Origin: Acinetobacter bouvetii
GTDB taxonomy: Bacteria > Pseudomonadota > Gammaproteobacteria > Pseudomonadales > Moraxellaceae
Length of the DNA stretch: 64,000 bases
Direction: 5' to 3'
Assembly (NCBI RefSeq): GCF_902753875.1
Contig: NZ_CADDTS010000035.1
Span: forward strand, 1-64,000
Shown here: one piece after another, positions 28,458 to 37,958 of the stretch
Layout of the letters: the number at the start of each line of letters is the position of its first letter
Position numbering within the stretch: position 1 is the first letter of the stretch
Notes under the pieces: model-generated
Told to the model about the DNA's origin: nothing
The model's input: the letters and a program-made list of their open reading frames with translations, nothing else
The model's database searches: none
Program-made: the position numbers and the translations under genes

Positions 28458-29267
28458 TTACCCCTCACGCTTACCCAGTTTTAAACGCAATTTCACCGCC
28501 AACATGGAATCTTTACCGCTAATTTTAATCCGCTGTAACTGCATAAAATCTGGCTGTGCCGAATCAATCCCTTCTTTGGTGGTGACCGCATTGCGATAGC
28601 CTGCCTGCTTCGCCATATTCACATCGCGCACTGAATAAATCCCAAAAGGATAGGCAAAACTGCTGACGGCATGTCCGGTTAATTGTTCTAATTGCATCTT
28701 GGAATCGGACAACTCTTGCAGACACTGTGCATCATCCAGTTTATCCAAATTGGCATGAGTCAAAGTATGTGAACCAATTTCCACTAAACCACTATGCGCT
28801 AAAAATGCGACTTGCTCATCATTCAGCTTGGGTTCACGAGCCAGTTCACCGCTATTATGATGCGCCTTTTTATAAGTCGACCAATCCCGGTCATGACGGT
28901 CAACCACCACATAAATCGTGGCTTTGGCTTGGTATTTTTCTAAAATCGGAAAAGCATTTTCCAGATTATCCAGATAGCCATCATCAAAGGTAATCGCTAC
29001 AGTTTTTTCCGGATGTTTGCCCCAATTTTGTTGCAATTCCTGCATAGTGACAAAATGAAAGCCCTGTGCTTTCATCCATGCCACCTGCTTTTCAAATTCC
29101 GCCGGTTTCACCCGCAATTTGTTAAACTTCGCACCGTCGATATGTTCTCTGACCATGTGGTACATCAGCACACGTGGACGCTTCCAATCTACTGCTGGCT
29201 TCCACCAGGCATATTTATAGCTAAAGGCCATCATCAAGACCAACAACAGAAGAAGAATATAAATCAC
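28458..29267 (-). CDS. Polysaccharide deacetylase (NodB domain), membrane-anchored
   Basis: Carbohydrate esterase 4 protein of 269 residues with an N-terminal membrane anchor (about 2–20). The NodB metal and catalytic motifs are visible: ITFDDGY (Asp-Asp), HTLTH (His-x3-His) and FAYPFG. It removes N- or O-acetyl groups from a polysaccharide or lipid-linked sugar, probably GlcNAc in the lipooligosaccharide core; deacetylases of this type (pda) are known in Acinetobacter outer-core loci. The apparent start is GTG 29265–29267. Confidence 0.85.
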   Translation of the reverse strand: MIYILLLLLVLMMAFSYKYAWWKPAVDWKRPRVLMYHMVREHIDGAKFNKLRVKPAEFEKQVAWMKAQGFHFVTMQELQQNWGKHPEKTVAITFDDGYLDNLENAFPILEKYQAKATIYVVVDRHDRDWSTYKKAHHNSGELAREPKLNDEQVAFLAHSGLVEIGSHTLTHANLDKLDDAQCLQELSDSKMQLEQLTGHAVSSFAYPFGIYSVRDVNMAKQAGYRNAVTTKEGIDSAQPDFMQLQRIKISGKDSMLAVKLRLKLGKREG

Positions 29268-29276
29268 AACAACGAC

Positions 29277-30173
29277 CTAATTATTTTGTGCTAAAAGATA
29301 TGTTGCCACACGCTCTGCTTCTTTAAAAGCAGCAGGTTCAGGCAATTGCGGGATGGAAGTAGATGGCGAAACCCGTCCCTGCTGTAAAATAGAATCAACA
29401 GATTGGGTAATCCGGTCCTTTTTTAAGCGGTCCAGCATGATGACACCCACCCGGCAACCCGCAGTCAATGCTTCATAAATCATCGATACACTATCTTCCG
29501 TTACCCAGACCGCTTCAGCTTTTTGCATCTGTTCAAAGATCCAGCCTTGTGGCGTATCTTCGACCGGAAAAATACTAAGCTGCTTCGCAAACTGTTGTTG
29601 TTTTAAAGTTGCTAAAAATTCTTTCGGGGTACGACGTGAAGTGGTTAAGATTATCTCAGCTTGCGGGTTCTGCTGCACAATATTCTGAATGGCTTCAAGC
29701 ACTTTGGCTGGATTCCATTGATGACGTTTAGAAGAACCGCCTAGAGCAATCAGCAGCCGATTGGACTGATGACGCTGTTCATTCACGATCGGATTCAACG
29801 CCCCTTTCGTAGTGATGACCTGCTTCGATTCCGGTACGCCGTCATGTTCGGGAATAATACAATGATCAAACCAGCTGAACGGAAAATTCGGCTTCATTAA
29901 AATCACGGTTTTCGCCTGCGGATAAACCTTTCCAAGCAGCAAAACCCGGGACTGGGTATGACTGCCCACGCCAAAAATATAATCCGGAGTTTCACTACAT
30001 AAAGCCAGTGAATGCTGGAATACCCCTTTAATCAAAGAAAAAACCGGCAAATTCTCTATTGAAACTTCTTGAAAAGTGACATGTTCTGCACTTTGTCTTT
30101 GCATTGCTTTAAATAAACCCACTGCTTGTGAGCGATGCCCGGCTTTTCCATCACTGACATAGACAATATGCAT
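29277..30173 (-). CDS. ELM1-like family protein, copy 2
   Basis: Protein of 298 residues related in pattern to copy 1: MHIVYVSDGKAGHRSQAVGLF, FGVGSHTQSR, LLIALGGSSKRHQW, and EAVWVTEDSVSMIYEALTAGC. The ATG at 30171–30173 has gaaagg 7 nt upstream; an in-frame TTG at 30197 does not improve on it. The gene begins only 25 bp after a strong terminator that ends ilvE, so its promoter must overlap that hairpin or transcription must read through. It heads a run with the deacetylase, GT4 and copy 1. Confidence 0.75.
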   Translation of the reverse strand: MHIVYVSDGKAGHRSQAVGLFKAMQRQSAEHVTFQEVSIENLPVFSLIKGVFQHSLALCSETPDYIFGVGSHTQSRVLLLGKVYPQAKTVILMKPNFPFSWFDHCIIPEHDGVPESKQVITTKGALNPIVNEQRHQSNRLLIALGGSSKRHQWNPAKVLEAIQNIVQQNPQAEIILTTSRRTPKEFLATLKQQQFAKQLSIFPVEDTPQGWIFEQMQKAEAVWVTEDSVSMIYEALTAGCRVGVIMLDRLKKDRITQSVDSILQQGRVSPSTSIPQLPEPAAFKEAERVATYLLAQNN

Positions 30174-30197
30174 AGATTTACCTTTCAAATTTTCCAA

Positions 30198-30226
30198 TAA
30201 AAAAAGGCGAAACTTTCGTTCCGCCT
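30198..30226 (-). terminator. Terminator of ilvE
   Basis: On the minus strand an 8-bp stem GGCGGAAC/GTTTCGCC with a GAAA-type loop is followed by seven T. It separates ilvE from the sugar genes. Confidence 0.88.
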
Positions 30227-30246
30227 CTTCATCTTAACCGATCAAC

Positions 30247-31173
30247 TTATTTTACGTAAGTTAACCAGTGTGCATATTTAGGATCTTTACCCTGAACTGC
30301 ATCAAAGAATGCTTTCTGGATTTTTGTCGTAATTGGACCACGACAGCCTTCACCGATCACGCGATCATCATATTCACGGATTGGGGTTACTTCAGCAGCA
30401 GTACCAGTAAAGAATGCTTCATCACCAATATAGAATTCATCACGAGTGATACGACGTTCAAATACTTCAATGCCCAAATCTTTAGCAATGGTAATGATAG
30501 TTTGACGTGTAATACCGTCTAATGCACCACCCGCAATATCAGGTGTATGCAAAGCACCATCTTTTACCAGGAATACGTTTTCGCCAGAACCCTGACATAC
30601 ATAACCTTGTGGATCCATCAACATGGCTTCGTCATAACCTGAATGAGCCACTTCCTGATGTGCAAGAATCGACAAGGTATAGTTACCAGACGCTTTTGCC
30701 TTACACATGGTTACGTTTGGATGATGGTGAGTAAATGATGAAGTTTTTACGCGAATGCCTTTTGCCATTGCTTCTTCACCAAGGTAAGCACCCCAGCCCC
30801 ATGCCGCTACAGTGGCATGAATCGTATTATTGGTTGCAGCAATACCGAGTTTTTCCGAACCGATAAAGATAATTGGACGTAAATAACATGAAGCTAATTT
30901 ATTTTCACGCACTACATCAATTTGAGCTTGCTCAAGTGCTGCTTGATCAAATGGAACATTCATTTGATAAATTTTTGCAGAGTTAAGCAAACGTTTTGTA
31001 TGATCTTGGAGACGGAAAATCGCGGTACCATTTGGTGTTTCATAAGCACGGACACCCTCAAAGACACCCATACTGTAATGTAATGTATGAGTTAAGACGT
31101 GGATTTTCGCCTCACGCCAGTCAACCATTTGTCCATCTTGCCAAATAAAACCATCACGATCAGCCAAATTCAT
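30247..31173 (-). CDS. ilvE: Branched-chain amino acid aminotransferase
   Basis: PLP fold type IV enzyme of 308 residues, catalysing the last step of valine, leucine and isoleucine synthesis (and the first of their breakdown). Motifs: GVFEGVRAYE, the PLP lysine in CKAKASGNYTLS, GSGENVF, and EVTPIREYDDR. ATG 31173 has GGAG 8 nt upstream; an in-frame GTG 9 bp earlier sits too close to that site. It marks the other border of the outer-core locus seen in Acinetobacter (ilvE–aspS). It follows glnE by 18 bp. Confidence 0.95.
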   Translation of the reverse strand: MNLADRDGFIWQDGQMVDWREAKIHVLTHTLHYSMGVFEGVRAYETPNGTAIFRLQDHTKRLLNSAKIYQMNVPFDQAALEQAQIDVVRENKLASCYLRPIIFIGSEKLGIAATNNTIHATVAAWGWGAYLGEEAMAKGIRVKTSSFTHHHPNVTMCKAKASGNYTLSILAHQEVAHSGYDEAMLMDPQGYVCQGSGENVFLVKDGALHTPDIAGGALDGITRQTIITIAKDLGIEVFERRITRDEFYIGDEAFFTGTAAEVTPIREYDDRVIGEGCRGPITTKIQKAFFDAVQGKDPKYAHWLTYVK

Positions 31174-31191
31174 GGCACACACTCCAAATTT

Positions 31192-33951
31192 TTATACACA
31201 GTCATTTTTATCCAACGCATAAATTGCAGTTGGATCAATTAATCTTTGCCATAACTTGCAAACGACCTCTCGGGTATCGTGCCAGTCCGCAGCACTGACT
31301 TGCATGGATTGATTTGCAAGGGCTAAGCGGTGGCTCTCGGCTCGTTCACTGAGATAAGCTTGAATCAATGCTGTCGCGTCGGCGCTGGATAAGCGATCCG
31401 TTTTTGCGGCATCCTCAAGGATTCGTACGTTGTCGGAGTAATGGGCGAGATCAGGATTCGACCCACTCCATGCTAATACTGCATACTGTGCCATAAATTC
31501 GATATCAACGATACCACCTGCATCCTGTTTTAAATGAAAAATCCCATCTTTTTGCTGCTCTTTGGATGAACCCAGATGATCTTTCATTTTTTGACGCATT
31601 TTTAACACTTCTGCACGTACATTTGCTTCATCACGCGGTTGAGTCAAAATACTGCAACGTAAAGCTTCAAATTTTTCTCTCAGTGATGCTTCTCCAGCAA
31701 TCGATCTGGCACGCACCAGCGCCTGATGCTCCCACACCCAGGCACTTTTTAATTGATATTGTTCAAAGGCTTTCAAGCTAGTGACCAGTAAACCGGCTTC
31801 ACCAGAGGGACGTAAGCGTGTATCAATTTCATAAACGCGCCCATCTAAAGTCTGGGTGGTCATCAGCGACATAAATTTTTGAGCAACGCGCATGGCAAAC
31901 TCAAAACCGCTAATCGGTTTAATGCCATCGGTATCGCCCTGCTCACTCATATAATGAATAAACACCAAATCCAGATCCGAGCCATAACCCAGTTCAATAC
32001 CGCCTAATTTGCCATAGCCTGCAACCGCGAATGCCATATGATCGAGTGAACAGCGCTGCCCTTCAGCATCTAAGGGATATCCATGCTTTTTAGCGGTAAT
32101 TTGATACGCCAAATTTAGCGTTGCATTAACGGATACCTCTGCAATATCTGTTAATGCATCGGAGACTTTCATCAATGGACTTTCCGCCAGTACATCACTG
32201 GCTGCCACTGCCAAGACATTGGATTTTTTAAATAAACGCAATACACGCATCTGATCTTCAACCTGATCAATCTCAATGCGCAGCAGTTGCTGGCGCAGAG
32301 AATCTTCCAGATCCTTGCGTTTCGGCAATTCAAAATCCATTGACAGGAATTCATCCAGCAGTACTGGATAATGGGTGAGTTCCTCACAAATCCACGGACT
32401 GACAGTAGCCATTTTCACTAGACGTTGTAATGCCCCTTTGCTTTCAATCAGCATGACCAGGTACACGGTACGGCGCATCACCGATTCAACTAACGGCATG
32501 AGGCGCAATAATGCAACCTGCGGTTTATCGGACTGTAAAATCGCTTCAATCAGGTGTGGCCAGAAAGCTTTCAGGCGTTGTACAGCTTTGGCAGGCAATT
32601 TTTTCAGCGCATGCCCGTACCAGAACTCATGTACCAGATTTTTGGCATTTTCATCCAGCACCTCATTCAGTTGTTTTTCTAATTGAGTAAAACTTTCTAT
32701 CAGCGGATCAGGTTCTTTTTCTTTAATTAAATGCTCAAACTGGTAAATGACTTTGGCACGTTTCTGATTCAGCAACTGCAAGAATTCATCCCATGACGCA
32801 TAGCCAAGGGTGTCCAAAATACGCTGCCGAGACTCATGTTCTGTTGGCAAGGACTGGGTTTGCTGGTCATTCAGTGCCTGAATTGCATGTTCAATCCGGC
32901 GCAGAAATAAATAGGCATCTTCCAACTCTAACACTACTTTAGGGTCCAGCAGTCCTACTTCACCCAAATGATGCAGGCTGACCAAGCATTGACGGTCTTG
33001 CAGTTCCAGTTTCGAGCCGCCATAAATCAGCTGGAACACCTGCACAATAAATTCAACTTCACGGATGCCGCCTGCACCCAGCTTGATGTCATCTTCGATA
33101 TTTCGGCGCTGTACCTCGCGCTCAATCATGGCTTTCATTTCGCGCATGGCTTCGAAGGCGGTGTAATCGACATATTTGCGGAATACAAAAGGTCGAGTCA
33201 TGTCCAATAACTCGTTACCCTCGTTCCCACCGGTCACGATTCGAGCTTTAATCCAGGCATAACGCTCCCATTCACGTCCATGCTGGCTTAAATACTTTTC
33301 CAAAGCTGCATGACTGATAGCCAGTGCCGAACCATCCCCCCAAGGACGCAAGCGCATATCCACCCGGAACACAAAACCATCCGCAGTCATGTGATCCAGC
33401 AGATAAATCAGCTTCTGCCCCCACAAAATACAGAACTGCTGCACATCAATACATTTACGGCCATTGGTTTCACCCTGTTCATCAAAGGCAAAAATCAGAT
33501 CTATATCACTGGACAGATTAAGTTCCTGAGCACCCAGTTTACCCATGGCCACCACAATCAAATCTTGCACAGCACCACCATAACCGACTGGCTCACCATG
33601 CTTGGCAATCAAAGGTGCACGGGCAAATTCTTTAGCTGCACAAATGGCAGCATCGGCAAAATCGGAAAGTTCTCGGGTCAGTGTTACTACATCGGTGAGC
33701 TGATTGGCATCTTGCCAAATCCACCGGAACATCAGCCGCGCGCGTAACACCCGAATAGCACGCATCCAAGTGGTTTCATCAGAAATCTGTGCTAGCGTGT
33801 CCTGCACAAAGTGCTGAATTTGATTCGTTGTTAAAGGAATAAGAAATTGATCAATTGCATAATCTTGTTCTAATAAAGCGCTGTGATTGCCCAACACCTG
33901 TTCTGCATATTGGCTCGCACGCAATGTTTTTTGCAATTGTTCCGCATTCAT
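31192..33951 (-). CDS. glnE: Bifunctional glutamine synthetase adenylyltransferase/deadenylase
   Basis: Nitrogen-control enzyme of 919 residues that adds and removes AMP on glutamine synthetase under PII control. Two nucleotidyltransferase domains are visible, each with its metal motif: ELNLSSDIDLIFAFDE in the N-terminal half and GGIELGYGSDLDLVFIH in the C-terminal half. A helical linker lies between. Length is close to E. coli GlnE (946). It is upstream of ilvE with a short gap, so the two may be co-transcribed. The 86-bp gap to the kinase gene shows no terminator. Confidence 0.95.
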   Translation of the reverse strand: MNAEQLQKTLRASQYAEQVLGNHSALLEQDYAIDQFLIPLTTNQIQHFVQDTLAQISDETTWMRAIRVLRARLMFRWIWQDANQLTDVVTLTRELSDFADAAICAAKEFARAPLIAKHGEPVGYGGAVQDLIVVAMGKLGAQELNLSSDIDLIFAFDEQGETNGRKCIDVQQFCILWGQKLIYLLDHMTADGFVFRVDMRLRPWGDGSALAISHAALEKYLSQHGREWERYAWIKARIVTGGNEGNELLDMTRPFVFRKYVDYTAFEAMREMKAMIEREVQRRNIEDDIKLGAGGIREVEFIVQVFQLIYGGSKLELQDRQCLVSLHHLGEVGLLDPKVVLELEDAYLFLRRIEHAIQALNDQQTQSLPTEHESRQRILDTLGYASWDEFLQLLNQKRAKVIYQFEHLIKEKEPDPLIESFTQLEKQLNEVLDENAKNLVHEFWYGHALKKLPAKAVQRLKAFWPHLIEAILQSDKPQVALLRLMPLVESVMRRTVYLVMLIESKGALQRLVKMATVSPWICEELTHYPVLLDEFLSMDFELPKRKDLEDSLRQQLLRIEIDQVEDQMRVLRLFKKSNVLAVAASDVLAESPLMKVSDALTDIAEVSVNATLNLAYQITAKKHGYPLDAEGQRCSLDHMAFAVAGYGKLGGIELGYGSDLDLVFIHYMSEQGDTDGIKPISGFEFAMRVAQKFMSLMTTQTLDGRVYEIDTRLRPSGEAGLLVTSLKAFEQYQLKSAWVWEHQALVRARSIAGEASLREKFEALRCSILTQPRDEANVRAEVLKMRQKMKDHLGSSKEQQKDGIFHLKQDAGGIVDIEFMAQYAVLAWSGSNPDLAHYSDNVRILEDAAKTDRLSSADATALIQAYLSERAESHRLALANQSMQVSAADWHDTREVVCKLWQRLIDPTAIYALDKNDCV

Positions 33952-34037
33952 CTTAAAACCTTCAGCCTGATTTTTTTCTAGTTATAGCAGCTGAAAAGAG
34001 ATTGGGGAAAAGAAATTTAGTTTTCTCTAATGATTTA

Positions 34038-35306
34038 TTAGCTAATCGCTTGTTTCGCTTCATCTAGCATTAAAGCTTGATGTGTATTGCTCGCAATAGG
34101 CAAAGAAACCTTAAATGTGGTTCCAGCACCTTCTTTTGATTGCACGGAAATTGTTCCCTGATTTAAATCGACAAAGCGTTTACATAAGACCAGTCCCAAG
34201 CCTGTGCCTTTTTCACCTGCGGTGCCTTTAAAACTGATGGTAAGACGAGGGCTAAACAGTTCATCAATTTGACTGGCAGTCATGCCTAAACCGGTATCCT
34301 GAATGTAAATGTCTACAAAATCTGCCGACTGCTCAGCTGATATAGTGACTTTTCCTGTGCCATCCATATGAGTAAATTTCAGGGCATTGGACACCAGATT
34401 TTGTAATACTGAAGTCACCATATTAATGTCGGCATACACTTTTAAATCATCTGGTACCCGATCAATCAATTGAATATCTTTGTTCATTGCCAAACCATTC
34501 AAAACATCAAAGACAATTTTCGAAGACTGTTTTAAATTAAAGTTAATCGGGTGATACACAAAACGCCCACCTTCTGCCATTGCCCAGTTGAGCAGACTTT
34601 CGAGCAGATTGTAGGTCGATTGCGAAGTATCCAGTAAATAGTCCGCTATACTCTGGATATTGGACTCATCCAGCGTGTCTCGCTCTTGAGCCAACACTTC
34701 CGAGAAACCAATGAGCCCATGAAATGGCGCGCGCAAATCATGGGCAATGATTTGAAAAAATTTGGTTTTACTGAAATTTAAAGCCGATTGCTGTTCATAT
34801 AATTCTTTGAGTTCAGCATAGTCAGAACGTAACTCGATGATATTGATCAGGCTCATGGCAAATTCATGTACCAGTTCCAGATTCTTTTGATCGAAAGGCT
34901 CATTCTGCTCATCAAACAGAATAACTTGTCCAATGGACTCCGTATGATTAATTTTTAAGTCAAAACCGACTATACGCTGGTGTTCCACACCTAAATCATC
35001 AATATGTTGGGAAAAAGCAGCATAATTTTTATGCGGGGTAGTAAGAATCGTATCACCTTCAAAGAATGAAGCTAAATTGGCTTCTTTTTTGGCTTGAAAA
35101 GCTTTAAAGCCTTCCGTTGATGAATACCAGATATAAGGTTCATGATGAAAACAAAGAATGCCGCGATTAGCTTGTAAAATTCCACGGGCAAATTTCAAAA
35201 ACCCTTCAACACGATTATTTGAAGTAAACACACCAAGCAATAATGACAATTTACATGCACTGAGCTGCTCTGTTGCAGAACCAATTTCAAGTAACTTTAT
35301 TTTCAT
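34038..35306 (-). CDS. Soluble sensor histidine kinase with GAF-like N-terminal domain
   Basis: Histidine kinase of 422 residues with no membrane segment. The N-terminal 160 residues resemble a GAF sensor domain (LLLGVFTSNNRVEGFL…GILCFHHEP). A short coiled coil (about 158–182) leads to the H-box with His189 in IAHDLRAPFHGLIGFS. The HATPase domain has N-box LQNLVSNALKFT, DTGLGM and GEKGTGLGLVLC. No response regulator gene lies beside it, so its partner is elsewhere. Ligand unknown. It is separated from glnE by 86 bp and could share its transcript. Confidence 0.82.
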   Translation of the reverse strand: MKIKLLEIGSATEQLSACKLSLLLGVFTSNNRVEGFLKFARGILQANRGILCFHHEPYIWYSSTEGFKAFQAKKEANLASFFEGDTILTTPHKNYAAFSQHIDDLGVEHQRIVGFDLKINHTESIGQVILFDEQNEPFDQKNLELVHEFAMSLINIIELRSDYAELKELYEQQSALNFSKTKFFQIIAHDLRAPFHGLIGFSEVLAQERDTLDESNIQSIADYLLDTSQSTYNLLESLLNWAMAEGGRFVYHPINFNLKQSSKIVFDVLNGLAMNKDIQLIDRVPDDLKVYADINMVTSVLQNLVSNALKFTHMDGTGKVTISAEQSADFVDIYIQDTGLGMTASQIDELFSPRLTISFKGTAGEKGTGLGLVLCKRFVDLNQGTISVQSKEGAGTTFKVSLPIASNTHQALMLDEAKQAIS

Positions 35307-35510
35307 ATTTGCCTCTCTAGCGTGTTTATACCCCTATTGCCCAAAACCACCTACTCTCACTAACTTTATTAACAAACTTTGATAGAGAACACAATAAAAA
35401 AGGCACAAACGGAAAAAAGTGACAATATGAGCCAGATTTTTTTGGCTTTACCATTTTAACACTTTGTACTTAAGATCAAAAATCAAACAATCATTTATTT
35501 TAGGCAATAA

Positions 35511-35546
35511 AAAAACCCTCAAGTCTTAGTGTGCTTGAGGGTTTTT
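35511..35546 (-). terminator. Terminator after tRNA-Leu
   Basis: Stem aaaaaccctcaag / cttgagggttttt with a 10-nt loop, on the 3' side of the tRNA on the minus strand; T-runs on both strands make it bidirectional. Confidence 0.82.
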
Positions 35547-35555
35547 CATTTTATC

Positions 35556-35642
35556 TGGTCCCGAGGGTCGGACTCGAACCGACACGTCATCTCTGACAGC
35601 GGATTTTGAGTCCGCCGCGTCTACCAATTTCACCACCTCGGG
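35556..35642 (-). tRNA. tRNA-Leu (anticodon CAA)
   Basis: An 87-nt type II tRNA on the minus strand. Acceptor stem CCCGAGG/CCTCGGG pairs fully, followed by discriminator A and encoded CCA at 35556–35558. D-loop AAATTGGTAGA, anticodon stem GCGGA/TCCGC around CTCAAAA (anticodon CAA, reads UUG), a long variable arm as expected for Leu, and T-arm GTCGG-TTCGAGT-CCGAC. Confidence 0.96.
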
Positions 35643-35798
35643 AAAGGGGCTGCAAGCTGATTAGCTTGTGGTGGCTATATTACTCCCAAACTTTAAATTG
35701 TCAATTATCCAAATCACTTAATCGCTCATTTTTAAAGCAAAACTAAAAACTTTGTCTTAAAAAGCAGCAGATATCATCTTGTTTATGTATTTCGGGAC

Positions 35799-35804
35799 TA
35801 TAAT
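35799..35804 (+). promoter_or_regulatory. Likely -10 element for queA
   Basis: A perfect TATAAT lies 31 bp before the queA ATG. A -35 match is poor (TTGTTT at 35779 gives only 14-bp spacing), so the assignment rests mainly on the -10 hexamer and position. Confidence 0.4.
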
Positions 35805-35835
35805 GCGGGGGTTTTTCTTATTCTATACATTGAAG

Positions 35836-36873
35836 ATGCAACTTTCCGACTTTAACTTTGATCTCCCGGATGAGCTAATTGCTCGCTACCCTTTGGAAAC
35901 CCGTAGTGCTTCACGTCTTTTACACTTAGACGCTCAAGGCCAATATCACGACCATCATTTTACCGATATTCTGGATTTGCTTGAGTCGGGCGATTTACTG
36001 GTTCTAAATGATACCAAAGTGATGAAAGCCCGCTTAAAAGGCAAACGTGCGACTGGTGGTGCTGTAGAAGTGCTGGTGGAACGCATGATGGATAAGTTTG
36101 TTGCGCATTGCCACATTAAAGCCAGCAACTCTCCTAAAGAAGGTGCAGAGCTGTTCATCGGCCCCGATGAAGTTAAAGTGACCGTCAAAGGTCGTCATGA
36201 AAATCTATTTATTGTGGAGTTTTCTCAGCCCATTTTAAATGTACTGGATCTCTATGGTGCTTTACCCATTCCGCCTTATTTCAACCGTGAAGCAGAAGCC
36301 ATTGATACTGAACGCTATCAAACTGTATTTAACGACCCAACTAAAATTGCCAGTGTTGCAGCACCCACTGCCAGCCTGCATTTTGATGAAGAATTGCTGC
36401 AAAAATTAGCAGCCAAAGGCATCAACAAGACTTTTGTGACCTTACATGTCGGCGCAGGTACTTTCTTGCCAGTCCGCACCACAGACATTGAAAACCATAT
36501 CATGCACAGCGAATGGTGTGATGTATCCGATGAATCGATGGCGCTGATTAAAGAAACCAAAGCTCGTGGCAATAAAGTCATTGCAGTAGGGACCACTGCA
36601 ACACGTGCCACTGAAAGCGCAGCGCAGGCTAATGGCGGTGAACTCAAAGGCTGGACAGGCGATACGCAAATTTTCATCTATCCGGGCTATGAGTTTAAAG
36701 TCGTGGATCGTTTGATTACCAACTTCCATTTACCTGAATCGACCTTATTAATGTTGGTTTCAGCATTATCCAACCGTGATAATATTTTAAATGCCTATCA
36801 TCATGCGGTCGAAGCAAAATATCGCTTCTTCAGTTATGGTGATGCCATGCTGATTGATAACATCAGTGCTTAA
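35836..36873 (+). CDS. queA: S-adenosylmethionine:tRNA ribosyltransferase-isomerase
   Basis: QueA, 345 residues, transfers the ribosyl part of SAM to 7-aminomethyl-7-deazaguanine in tRNA, making epoxyqueuosine. Motifs: [20 protein letters not shown] at the N-terminus, [37 protein letters not shown] and [18 protein letters not shown] 35836 places the conserved [11 protein letters not shown] at the N-terminus; the in-frame ATG at 35779 adds 19 hydrophobic residues absent from the family and lies upstream of the apparent promoter. Tgt, the preceding step, is encoded 2.8 kb downstream. Confidence 0.95.
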   Translation: MQLSDFNFDLPDELIARYPLETRSASRLLHLDAQGQYHDHHFTDILDLLESGDLLVLNDTKVMKARLKGKRATGGAVEVLVERMMDKFVAHCHIKASNSPKEGAELFIGPDEVKVTVKGRHENLFIVEFSQPILNVLDLYGALPIPPYFNREAEAIDTERYQTVFNDPTKIASVAAPTASLHFDEELLQKLAAKGINKTFVTLHVGAGTFLPVRTTDIENHIMHSEWCDVSDESMALIKETKARGNKVIAVGTTATRATESAAQANGGELKGWTGDTQIFIYPGYEFKVVDRLITNFHLPESTLLMLVSALSNRDNILNAYHHAVEAKYRFFSYGDAMLIDNISA

Positions 36874-36902
36874 CATAATGAATTAATTTAAAGAATCAGC
36901 CC

Positions 36903-37931
36903 ATGCCGCTCAATACTGTTAGACATTCGATTCATATTCGACGTAAAAAAAATGAACGGGTTTTTAATAATATTGCGCGGCTTTGGGATATCGCGCGCAA
37001 AGCCCAGAGCCATCAGAACATTTTAGATGCGCTGCATCCCTGGAATGCGCCGATTGTGCTGAAATTTGAAAATGTCCTACCGCTACTTCTGGCTGCCGTA
37101 GGACTTTTTTTTGTACTGCTGATTTTTCTGAATCCGGGCAATATCTGGGTGCAGATCTGTTTAGTCACTGGCCTGTTTATGATTTTCTGGGCCTATATCA
37201 GTTTTGAAGAGCGAAAACCGATTGATGAGGTAATCGAGTATCTAGAACAGCAAAGCATTGGCAAAAAATACAACCTAGCCTTCCAGCAACCACCACAACA
37301 TCTTTCTATTCCAGTTCAACCCGTTTTATTCATTGCCCATTTAAAGCGTTTGTTTCCTGTGTTTAATCAGGGCAGCATCGTCAATGAAATTTATAACTAT
37401 GCCAGCACCATCTGGACAGATGAAGATGGTAAACAGCATCAGGTAATGGTGTTTCAATATCATTTTGTCAATGAAATCCGGGTGCGCAATAAAAACGGTG
37501 AAGAAGTTCAGGTCAAAGAAATCCACCGCGATTTATGGGGTGTCTTTGTTTTTGATGTTGCGATTCAAGGTCTGGCCGTGACCACTGCCAACAAGGAATT
37601 TGATTATCCTTATAGTTTTCCGTGGCATACCAGCGACATACAGATTAATCAGAAACTCAATATTTTTGGCAATGATGAAATGCACATGGCCAAGCTGCTC
37701 ACCCCTGCCTTTGTATTGAAGCTGGACCAGTTTTTTGCCCAGCGTCAGGGCGATCTCATGTTTCATCCAGACAGTCAGCTGCTGTGTTTTTTAGGTCCTG
37801 CAAATTTATTTCAGATTTCATCACGGGCAAAAAAAATTCATGATATTTCCGCATTACGTGGACACTTGCGTACTTTTAAATTACCTTATCTGGAAAGCTT
37901 AGCGCGTGATTTAACGCAGTTTTTAAAATAA
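36903..37931 (+). CDS. DUF3137 family membrane protein
   Basis: Protein of 342 residues with two adjacent membrane segments (about 58–78 and 82–100), a cytoplasmic or exposed C-terminal domain with VMVFQYHFVNEIRVRNKNGEEV and a final domain FGNDEMHMAKLLTPAFVLKLDQF. This matches DUF3137, often encoded next to LemA. No function is established. It follows queA by 29 bp and precedes lemA by 27 bp, so the three may form one transcript. Confidence 0.75.
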   Translation: MPLNTVRHSIHIRRKKNERVFNNIARLWDIARKAQSHQNILDALHPWNAPIVLKFENVLPLLLAAVGLFFVLLIFLNPGNIWVQICLVTGLFMIFWAYISFEERKPIDEVIEYLEQQSIGKKYNLAFQQPPQHLSIPVQPVLFIAHLKRLFPVFNQGSIVNEIYNYASTIWTDEDGKQHQVMVFQYHFVNEIRVRNKNGEEVQVKEIHRDLWGVFVFDVAIQGLAVTTANKEFDYPYSFPWHTSDIQINQKLNIFGNDEMHMAKLLTPAFVLKLDQFFAQRQGDLMFHPDSQLLCFLGPANLFQISSRAKKIHDISALRGHLRTFKLPYLESLARDLTQFLK

Positions 37932-37958
37932 CAAAGTTGCAGTTTCAGGGGCATATCC

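Noticed and set aside
35556..35642. tRNA-Leu as integration site of a genomic island
   Set aside because: No integrase gene and no direct repeat of the tRNA 3' end in the flanking sequence; both flanks are housekeeping genes.
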